Translations under genes and position numbers: made by a program
NCBI GenBank assembly: GCA_025869455.1
Contig: JAOZVT010000674.1
Span: 1-7,537 of the forward strand
DNA from: Prosthecobacter sp.
GTDB taxonomy: Bacteria > Verrucomicrobiota > Verrucomicrobiia > Verrucomicrobiales > Verrucomicrobiaceae
Reading direction: 5' to 3'
DNA length: 7,537 nucleotides
The notes under the pieces: model-generated
What the model was told of the DNA's origin: nothing
Databases searched by the model: none
The model's input: only the letters and a program-made list of their open reading frames with translations
Shown here: positions 1 through 6,800 of the stretch, one piece after another
Position numbering within the stretch: the stretch's first letter is position 1
Layout: each line of letters opens with the position of its first letter

Positions 1-26
1 CAGCGTCAGTACCGAAAGTCTTTTAT

Positions 27-530
27 ATGTTCTCCCAGCTTAGCTCCGTCACCCACTTTGTCCGTTCCAATGATTGGCGCACCATCCTCGCCCACGTGAA
101 CTCGCGGGACGCGCATCCCCTGCTTCAGTTCATCAAATACGGTATCTGTGGCCTGGGAGCCTTTATCACGCATCAGGTGATCTGGTTAGGCCTGTCCTAT
201 ACCCTTTACCCCTCCATTGACTCCAGTATCCCTGATGAAGTGCGCGCGCTGAATAGTACCATCAGCAACTCCATTGCTGTCGTTTTCAGCACCGCAGTCG
301 CTTACATCACCAATATTCTCTGGGTCTTCAAAACAGGCCGTCACAGCCGGCTGGTAGAAATCGCCACCTTCTTCGGCATTGGTATTTTCAGCTTTGCGGG
401 TGGTCTGCTGGCGGGGCCATGGTTGATCCAAGTGTTTGGAATAAACACCATTCTGGCTCAGCTCAGCATGGCCGTTACATCCGTGCTGATCAACTTCGTC
501 ACCCGCAAGTTTCTCATCTTTAAGCACTGA
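27..530 (+). CDS. GtrA-like family membrane protein
   Basis: A 167-residue integral membrane protein of the GtrA/DPMS type. Known members are small four-helix proteins thought to move or present polyprenyl-linked sugars across the inner membrane for O-antigen, teichoic acid or arabinogalactan modification. Four hydrophobic segments are visible at about residues 35-57, 82-102, 109-137 and 141-163. The first begins with the family-like QFIKYGICGLGAF, the second ends in AYITNILWVFK, and the C-terminus is the typical FVTRKFLIFK. The N-terminal 30 residues are hydrophilic and longer than usual. An in-frame GTG at 96 (residue 24) would give a more family-like start, but neither start has a clear Shine-Dalgarno, so the ATG is kept. 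The gene runs head-on into the sugar aminotransferase and their 3' ends overlap by 11 bases. That neighbour supports a role in surface glycan assembly. The exact lipid-sugar substrate cannot be read from sequence. Confidence 0.85.
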   Translation: MFSQLSSVTHFVRSNDWRTILAHVNSRDAHPLLQFIKYGICGLGAFITHQVIWLGLSYTLYPSIDSSIPDEVRALNSTISNSIAVVFSTAVAYITNILWVFKTGRHSRLVEIATFFGIGIFSFAGGLLAGPWLIQVFGINTILAQLSMAVTSVLINFVTRKFLIFKH

Positions 531-1713
531 GCCAGCTCGCGATGCCAGCGACGACTTCCTGCCGCTGCGCCTCTGTCAACTCACCGTAAATCGGCAGGCT
601 GATCACCTCATTCGCCATACGATGAGAGATCTCGCAGCCCACGCGGGAAGCCTCTGGCAGATTGGCAAAGCAGGTCTGCTGGTCCAGCGTCAGCGGGTAA
701 TAGATCTCACAGCCCACACCTGCTTTTTGCAGGTGATCACGCAGGGACTCACGCTGCCCCGCGCCTAACACACGCAGGGTGTATTGATTCCAAATGTGCG
801 TGTTGTGATCATAGCTCACAGGCAACACCACACGTGCCTCTTGTGCGGTTAGCCAAGTATCTTGAGCCTCCACACATTTGCAATGTGCCGCATCCGCCAG
901 CACCACACCCGGCAACTTCAATAAAGCCTCTGTGTAGAAGGCGGCATTCGCCTGACGCTGAGCCGTGTATTCCGCATAATGCTTCACCTTCACGCTCAGC
1001 AGCGCGCATTGCAGGGTATCCATGCGGAAGTTCGCCCCCACATGGTGATGATAATACTTCGGCTTGGACCCATGCACCCGCAGCACACGTGCAAATTCGG
1101 CCAAGTCATCATCCTGAGTCACCAGCATGCCACCATCGCCAAAGCCACCCAGGTTTTTGCTGGGGAAGAAGCTGTAAGTGCCAAAGTCACCAATCGCCCC
1201 ACAGGCACGGCCTTTGTATGATGCGCCGATGGCTTGCGCCCCATCTTCAATCACGCGCAATCCCTTCTCCGCAGCCAATGCCATGATCGCATCCATATCC
1301 GCACTCTGCCCAAAGAGGTGCACGGGGATGATGGCCTTCGTCCGTTCCGTGATCTTGGCCCGGGCATCATTCACATCCATGTTAAAGCAGATCGGACAAA
1401 TGTCCGTGAACACCGGGATCGCTCCCAAGCGTGAAACGGCACCAGCCGTGGCAAAAAAGGTGAACGCAGGGCACAGCACTTCATCCCCAGGCTGAATGTT
1501 CAAAGCCATCAGCGCCAGCAACAGCGCATCCGTGCCAGAAGAGACAGAGATCGCGTGCTTCACCCCCACCATCTCAGCAATCTCTTTTTCGAAGACCTCC
1601 ATCTCTGGGCCCATGATAAAGCGGCCATGCTGAAGCACACGATTGAACGCGGCTTGGAGTTCAGATTCGAGAGGATGGTTTTGGGCGTTGACGTCGAGGA
1701 GCGGGACGGACAT
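520..1713 (-). CDS. DegT/DnrJ/EryC1/StrS family PLP-dependent sugar aminotransferase
   Basis: A 397-residue fold-type I aminotransferase of the family that transfers an amino group, usually from glutamate, onto keto-sugar nucleotides for surface polysaccharides or glycosylated metabolites. It starts with the usual MSVPLLDVNAQ. Landmarks in order: SSGTDALLLAL (58-68, cofactor phosphate binding); the FTFFATA region (84-90); PVHLFGQSADM (130-140); EDGAQAIGA (156-164), with Asp157 placed to contact the pyridine nitrogen and Gln160 stacking; SFFPSKNLGGFGDGG (181-195), with Lys186 as the Schiff-base lysine; and VGANFRMDTLQ (225-235). All expected catalytic residues are present. Between about residues 272 and 305 there is an extra stretch before the conserved NQYTLRV that is longer than in typical members. 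Cysteines are rather many (ten), including CPIC at 106-109 and CKC at 278-280. No clear Shine-Dalgarno precedes the ATG. The sugar substrate (for example a 3-keto or 4-keto UDP- or dTDP-sugar) cannot be decided from sequence alone. Confidence 0.95.
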   Translation of the reverse strand: MSVPLLDVNAQNHPLESELQAAFNRVLQHGRFIMGPEMEVFEKEIAEMVGVKHAISVSSGTDALLLALMALNIQPGDEVLCPAFTFFATAGAVSRLGAIPVFTDICPICFNMDVNDARAKITERTKAIIPVHLFGQSADMDAIMALAAEKGLRVIEDGAQAIGASYKGRACGAIGDFGTYSFFPSKNLGGFGDGGMLVTQDDDLAEFARVLRVHGSKPKYYHHHVGANFRMDTLQCALLSVKVKHYAEYTAQRQANAAFYTEALLKLPGVVLADAAHCKCVEAQDTWLTAQEARVVLPVSYDHNTHIWNQYTLRVLGAGQRESLRDHLQKAGVGCEIYYPLTLDQQTCFANLPEASRVGCEISHRMANEVISLPIYGELTEAQRQEVVAGIASWLSA

Positions 1714-1774
1714 GGAGTCCCAAACTCAGAGGGCAAAACGCAGCGGTCAAGGATCAAGACAAGCCCTTGGCGAT

Positions 1775-1812
1775 GAAAAAGAAAGCGCCTGATAGGAAAC
1801 CCATCAGGCGCT
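1775..1812 (-). terminator. Intrinsic terminator downstream of the cytochrome c peroxidase gene
   Basis: A perfect 10-base inverted repeat, AGCGCCTGAT at 1784-1793 and ATCAGGCGCT at 1803-1812, encloses a 9-base loop. Read on the minus strand the stem is followed directly by TTCTTTTTC (1783-1775), the classic hairpin plus U-tract. It lies 89 bases past the peroxidase stop codon and 62 bases before the aminotransferase start, so it separates two genes on the same strand into independent transcription units. On the plus strand a T6 run (1820-1825) exists but begins 7 bases after the stem, so rightward termination is less likely. Confidence 0.82.
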
Positions 1813-1830
1813 CAATCAATTTTTTATGGA

Positions 1831-1877
1831 GAACAGTCGTCTCGGCTGTTCAGACACAGGCAAGATGCCGGTGCTCC
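1831..1877. repeat. Paired hairpins, probable dispersed intergenic palindromic repeat
   Basis: Two small inverted repeats stand side by side between the peroxidase stop and its terminator. The first is GAACAGTC (1831-1838), loop GTCTC, GGCTGTTC (1844-1851), with one G-U pair in plus-strand RNA. The second is CACAGGCA (1855-1862), loop AGA, TGCCGGTG (1866-1873), with one internal mismatch. Neither is followed by a U-tract in either direction, so they are not terminators. I recall similar words, and the spurious translated peptide TGKMPVL, recurring in intergenic DNA and mis-called proteins of Verrucomicrobiota genomes. That would make this one copy of a REP-like family, but the window contains a single copy, so repetition is inferred and not seen. 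Confidence 0.45.
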
Positions 1878-1901
1878 AGGCTAGATTTTCTGGGAAGCCC
1901 C

Positions 1902-2936
1902 TTACGCCTTCGGCGTCTGGGGGCCGCTTTCAGGCAACTTCGGCTTGGAAATGTAAGCTTGAGGAATCTCTCCCTTCAAGGACTTCAAAAAGGTCACGAT
2001 GCTCGCGGTCTCCTCATCGGACAAGGCCTTGCCCAACTGATATTCGCCCATCATTTTCACCATGGTTTCCAGCGACTTCACGGACCCATCATGCAGATAA
2101 GGTCCGGTTTCAGACACATTGCGTAGGCTGGAAACCTTGAAGAAATGCTTGTCTGACTCTTGCTTCGTGGCCTCAAAACGCCCCTGATCTTTCAGGTTCG
2201 GCCATTCCTTCGCCAGACCCAGCTTTTGATACATCGCACCGCCCATGGCCGGACCATTGTGGCAGGTAGCGCAGCCCGCTTTGGCAAAGGTTTCATACCC
2301 CTTGAGTTCCGCCGCAGTCAGCGCCGCCTTTTGGCCCCTCAGATACTCATCCCAGCGAGAAGGAGTCACCAGTTTCCGCTCAAAAGCCCCCACGGCCTTG
2401 CCAAAGTTCTCATAATTCACCGGGGACGCATCACCAGGAAAAGCAGCCTTAAAGGCTTCCACATACCCAGGGATTGAACTCAACACTTCCACCACAAAGT
2501 CCGCACTCGGCATGCCCATTTCCACGGGATTCAGCACGGGGCCTTTGGCCTGCTCTTCTACCGTCGGGGCGCGACCATCCCAAAACTGCGCCACATGCAA
2601 TGCCGCATTATAGACAGAGGGTGAGCTGCGCCCACCGAGCTTGCCTTCATGCCCAGGAGAAAACGGCAGGTTATCTTGGCCATACTTATCCAGCATGTGG
2701 CAGCTATTGCAGGACATCTGACCATTTTTAGAAATGCGTGTCTCATAATACAACATCCGGCCCAAATTGACCTTCGCTTCGGTCAGTTCATTGTCTGCCG
2801 AAGGGGCTTCTTTGGGCAGAGGTTGGAACAACGGCAAGTAGGAATCTGAGATCGAGTCCGCACTCGCAGAAGAGATCCCTAAAGAGATGCTAATAACGGT
2901 GAATAAAAGCCTGGAATTGAATAGGTTGGGTTTCAT
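1902..2936 (-). CDS. Di-haem cytochrome c peroxidase (CcpA/MauG superfamily), periplasmic
   Basis: A 344-residue exported enzyme expected to reduce hydrogen peroxide to water in the periplasm with electrons from small cytochromes or cupredoxins. Residues 1-26 form a signal peptide (basic start, hydrophobic core, ASA before the likely cut at 26/27). Two haem c sites are present: CNSCH at 76-80 and CATCH at 222-226. His96 lies 16 residues after His80, the spacing of the distal ligand of the low-potential haem in Pseudomonas CcpA. Glu139 in NPVEMG matches the conserved active-site glutamate. Met296 in KMMGEYQLG fits the Met ligand of the high-potential haem. FWDGRAPTVEEQ (118-129) and GPYLHDGSVKSLE (278-290) are other family signatures. 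The full ligand set argues for a classical peroxidase over a MauG-type modifying enzyme. Length is normal for the family. There is no purine-rich Shine-Dalgarno; the bases just before the ATG read CACCTCCC. It ends in its own terminator and is divergent from the TPR gene. Confidence 0.95.
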   Translation of the reverse strand: MKPNLFNSRLLFTVISISLGISSASADSISDSYLPLFQPLPKEAPSADNELTEAKVNLGRMLYYETRISKNGQMSCNSCHMLDKYGQDNLPFSPGHEGKLGGRSSPSVYNAALHVAQFWDGRAPTVEEQAKGPVLNPVEMGMPSADFVVEVLSSIPGYVEAFKAAFPGDASPVNYENFGKAVGAFERKLVTPSRWDEYLRGQKAALTAAELKGYETFAKAGCATCHNGPAMGGAMYQKLGLAKEWPNLKDQGRFEATKQESDKHFFKVSSLRNVSETGPYLHDGSVKSLETMVKMMGEYQLGKALSDEETASIVTFLKSLKGEIPQAYISKPKLPESGPQTPKA

Positions 2937-3116
2937 GGGAGGTGACGCAAACTACGCAACCCTGCCGCCAATAGTTGCAATCAATGTGCGATTATCCTGA
3001 AGATTTTTTGTCACTCACCCTAGCTTGCCTAAAGCCTCTCTTTATTTGCGCTTTAACTCCCCTTGGGCACCGCCTTTCCCTTGCCTACCAAAGGCTCAGC
3101 ACTAAGGTAAAGGCGC
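2937..3116. other. Divergent intergenic region between the peroxidase and TPR genes
   Basis: This 180-base stretch must hold the start signals for both diverging genes. On the minus strand GATAAT (plus-strand 2991-2996) is one base from the -10 consensus and lies 54 bases upstream of the peroxidase ATG, but no good -35 sits at the right distance. On the plus strand TTGTCA (3009-3014) resembles a -35 without a matching -10. I see no clear operator palindrome, riboswitch or RNA gene. A TAAGG at 3103-3107, 9 bases before the TPR start codon, is a plausible ribosome binding site. Confidence 0.5.
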
Positions 3117-3806
3117 ATGACTTTTCTCCGCGTCTTTCTTTTCACGCTTGTGTTTGCGAGGGTTCTCTCGGCCCAAGAACCCGCCTCACCAGAAATCCTG
3201 CAAAAGCTGCAAGAAACCCAGCAGCTACATCAAGAACATCGCTACACGGAAGCCCTGACCAAACTGGATGAGATCGAAGCTGCCAATCCGAATTTGGCCG
3301 ACGTTTACAACATCCGTGGTTCCATCTATCTGACGCCGGGCCTGCGCGACTTTGACCTTGCTCAAAAGTACTTTCAGAAAGCTGAATCCCTCCAGCCAGG
3401 CAGCTTGGCCCCACGCTTCAACATGAGCGAGCTGCTCTTTGTGAAACACGAGTGGGCCAGCGCTGCCGCCTCATTTCAAAAGGTCCTCGAAGATTACCCC
3501 AAACTGCGCTTTCAGGTCCGCCACCTCACCCTCTTTAAGCTCCTCGTCTGTCAGGTCAAATTGGGCAAACTGGACGAAGCCGAAAAGATACTCAGCAGTA
3601 ACTTCACCTTCATGGATGACACCCCCGCCTACTACTTCGGCCATGCGGCCATTGCCTTTGGCAAAAAGGAAGATTCCAAAGCCAAAGAATGGTTGAGCCG
3701 CGCCTCCGGCATCTACAAACCCGATGTCAACACAGCCTACCTGGACACGCTGATGGAAGCCCGCTGGGTGCCCAATATCAGCCTGCCTCCCGTGGAAAAG
3801 AAATAA
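3117..3806 (+). CDS. Secreted tetratricopeptide-repeat protein
   Basis: A 229-residue protein with an N-terminal signal peptide (residues 1-19, hydrophobic core FLFTLVFARV, likely cut after LSA) followed by helical repeats. TPR-like units can be seen at about 27-59 (with YTEALTKLDEIEAANPN), 62-95 (LAQKYFQKAESLQPG), 98-130 (EWASAAASFQKVLEDYP), 135-165 (GKLDEAEKIL) and 171-200 (SKAKEWLSRAS). The spacing of Leu, Gly, Tyr, Ala and Pro fits the TPR consensus, less perfectly in the last two. Such proteins are protein-protein interaction scaffolds and no enzymatic motif is present. No lipobox cysteine follows the signal sequence, so it is probably soluble in the periplasm. The start codon is supported by a TAAGG 9 bases upstream and by the clean signal peptide. 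Its stop codon is 4 bases before the next gene, so it is very likely co-transcribed with the oxoprolinase. The specific function is unknown. Confidence 0.85.
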   Translation: MTFLRVFLFTLVFARVLSAQEPASPEILQKLQETQQLHQEHRYTEALTKLDEIEAANPNLADVYNIRGSIYLTPGLRDFDLAQKYFQKAESLQPGSLAPRFNMSELLFVKHEWASAAASFQKVLEDYPKLRFQVRHLTLFKLLVCQVKLGKLDEAEKILSSNFTFMDDTPAYYFGHAAIAFGKKEDSKAKEWLSRASGIYKPDVNTAYLDTLMEARWVPNISLPPVEKK

Positions 3807-3810
3807 ACTC

Positions 3811-6800
3811 ATGTGGCGCATCGCAACGGACACGGGCGGCACTTTTACAGATGCCTTTGCACTCACTCCCGATGGCCGGGAAACCCGCTGCAAAGTCCTC
3901 TCCTCCAGCGTCCTCCGCGTCCGCGTTACGGAAGTCATCATACCTAACCAATGGCGTGTTCAAGGACTTCCCCCGATGGAGCCTGACTTTTACCAAGGCT
4001 TTCGCGCCGTGGTCACTAGTCAGCAGCATGAAAACCTGTCAGGCAGCGTCCTCAGATCACAATCCATTCCCGCTCCTCAGACTAAGATCGAAGATTGCCT
4101 TCTCCAGTTGGATGCCCCTTCCCTGCCCGCTGGAGCCAGCCTCAGCGTCCCCTTCTTGCTTGATCTCCTGACAGGTGAGGAAGCCCCGGTTCTGGCCACC
4201 CGTCTTTTAACACACACCTCGTTAGGCCAAAAGTTCCCACCGCTGGAACTCCGGCTGGCCACCACCCGCGCCACCAATGCCCTGCTGGAGCGCAAAGGCT
4301 CAGCCACCGCCTTTTTCATCACCCAAGGTTTTGGCGATTTATTGCGCATTGGCGACCAGCGCCGGAATGATCTTTTTGCCCTCCAGCATCAGCCGCGCCC
4401 AGAATTCTGTGCAGCCGTCACCGAAGTGCCTGAACGTCTCTCAGCGGAGGGACAAATCCTCATCCCCCTGGATGAAGCCGCCGTTTTGGCCCTCGCAGAA
4501 CCTTTGGTAAAAAGGGGCCTCCGCCACGCCGCAGTGGCCCTACTGCACAGTTACGCACATCCGCAGCATGAGGAGCGTGTCGCGGAATTGCTCAAACAGG
4601 TGGGCTTCACTCACGTCAGCCTTTCCAGCCAGATCGCCCCCTTCACCAAGATCCTGCCACGTGCCCAGAGTGCCGTGGCCAATGCCTACCTCACCGGGCC
4701 TGTGGAAGCCTTCCTGCAAGGAGTCGCTGGCCCCTTGCAAGCCAACGCCCATCAAGAAAGTTCGGAGTCGGCAGAGCATTCCCTGCTCATCCTCAACTCC
4801 GCCGGGGGGCTGGAATCCACCGCCACCATCAAGCCCAAAGATCTTCTGCTCAGTGGTCCAGCCGGGGGAGCTCTTGGCGCAGCCAATGCAGCCGCCAGTT
4901 TAGGCTACTCACGCATCCTCACCCTGGACATGGGCGGCACCAGTACGGACGTGGCCCGCATTGACGGCCATCCAGGCTACCGTTTCAGTCAAAACGTGGC
5001 AGGCATGCAATTGCTAGCCCCTTGTGTAGCTATCGAAACCGTCGCTGCCGGGGGCGGCTCCATCTGCCAGTGGACACCGCACGGACTCATGGTCGGACCA
5101 GAAAGCGCCGGTTCCCATCCCGGTCCAGCCTGCTACGGGCGCGGCGGGCCACTGACCATCACGGATATCAACCTCTTGTTAGGCCGCTTTGATCCTGATC
5201 GTGCACCGATCCCGCTCAACCTCGAAGCCGCACGCCAGCGTCTGCGTGAACTCCTGGCCCAAAGCACAGGCTTCAATACCGAAGAGGAACTCCTCCACGC
5301 CTGCCTGCGTCTCGCCATCGAGCACATGGCCGATGCCATCCGCCGCATCTCCGTCGCCGAAGGCTATAATCCCAAAGACTACGCACTGCTAGCTTTCGGG
5401 GGAGCAGGCCCCCAACATGCCTGCGAAGTGGCTGAACGCCTGGGCATTCAGACCATCCTGGCCCCTGAACATGCGGGGATTCTTAGCGCCGTCGGGCTGC
5501 ACCAAGCCGTGCCAGAAAGGTTCGCTGAAAAGCAAATCCTGCTGCCTCTGGAAGAGTGCCTCAGTGAAGTAGATGCATGGGTAGCTAGCCTCATTGCCGA
5601 AGCCCAAACAGCCCTGCTCGGCGAAAGATCAAAGACTCTCCCGCCTTCAAAGACTCTCCCGCCTAAGACCAAGGTGGCCTCCCGACTCGCCGAACTGCGG
5701 CTTCGTGGCCAAGACACCCCCGTGCAGATCGCTTTTGAAAAAGCTGCTGATCTGCCTGCCCTGTATCGTCAGGCTTACCAACGCCTCTTTGGCTACGCCC
5801 CACCTGCTCAGCGCATCATCGAGCTCGTCAGCATCCGCGTCATCGTTGCCCTCAGTCCCGCCAAAGAAGAAGACTCCAGCTCTGCCGCCCTCCTCGCTCT
5901 AGGCCAAGGCCCGCAGCTCATCCAAGACTCCTTCAGCACCCTCGTCGTCACCGCAGGCTGGTCCGTGCATCAGGCCCCAGGTTTGGCCCACATCCTCACC
6001 CGTCACCAAGGGAGCGACGATAGCGAAGTGCCCGCCCAGAATCTGTCGCGCGATCTCATCCGCCATCGCCTGCACAGCATCGTCTCAGACATGGGTGCCC
6101 TGCTCTGCCGCACCTCCATCTCCACGAATATCCGCGAACGTCTGGACTTCTCTTGTGCGCTATTGGATGCGCAAGGACGGCTCATTTCCAGCGCCCCGCA
6201 CATTCCCGTACACCTCGGTGCCTTGGGTGTCTGCGTTCGTGAAGCCACGCGTGGTTTTGATTTGCATCCAGGGGATACCCTGATCACCAATCATCCAGCT
6301 TTTGGCGGCTCCCACCTGCCAGACGTCACCGTCATCACGCCCGTGTTTGATGACCACGCGACCCTACTCGGCTTTGTGGCCAATCGGGCGCATCATGCTG
6401 AAATTGGCGGCATCACGCCAGGCTCCATGCCAGCCACGGCGACATGTCTCATGGAAGAAGGGGTGGTCATTCCGCCGCAATACCTCGTGCGCGCTGGTGA
6501 ATCCTGTTTTGAAACCGTGGCCGCCCTGCTGACCGCTGCCCCGCATCCCACCCGCAATGTGGCCGACAACCTTGCGGATCTGCACGCCCAGCTCGCAGCC
6601 AACCTGCATGGTGTGGAGCGTTTTCGAGAACTCGCGGCGGCAGATTCAAAAGCCCTGCGCGACCACCTCCAGGCCATCCTTTCCCACAGTGCCAGCGTCA
6701 TGCGACAGCAGATGTCCCTGATTCAGAAAAGTCAGGCAGAGCAATCTCTGGACGACGGCTCCGTGATTCGTGTCCAGGTGACCCGCCCCACGGAATACAC

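Noticed and set aside
834..1286. A 150-residue plus-strand open frame opposite the aminotransferase
   Set aside because: It lies wholly inside a confidently identified gene on the other strand. Its product is rich in Pro, His, Ser and Arg with no family signature, as expected for an antisense shadow.
1714..1783. Possible promoter for the aminotransferase (a TTGACC word on the minus strand)
   Set aside because: No acceptable -10 hexamer occurs at the correct spacing. The downstream six bases match the consensus at only about two positions, so I do not call it.
1767..2140. Two plus-strand open frames starting near the terminator and running opposite the peroxidase 3' end
   Set aside because: They cross the terminator hairpin and the double-hairpin repeat and then shadow the peroxidase. 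Their composition is Arg/Leu-rich without recognisable domains. The TGKMPVL peptide arises from the repeat, not from a gene.
3471..3941. A 156-residue minus-strand open frame opposite the TPR protein and oxoprolinase start
   Set aside because: It spans two well-supported plus-strand genes and their junction, and it has no signature or ribosome binding site.
3689..4171. A plus-strand frame overlapping the TPR end and the oxoprolinase start
   Set aside because: It is out of frame with both real genes. The oxoprolinase frame over the same bases shows the DTGGTFTD nucleotide loop and continues for 1242 codons.
5133..5348. Arg/Ser-rich minus-strand frame inside the oxoprolinase
   Set aside because: It is a typical shadow of a G+C-rich coding strand and overlaps conserved HyuA sequence.
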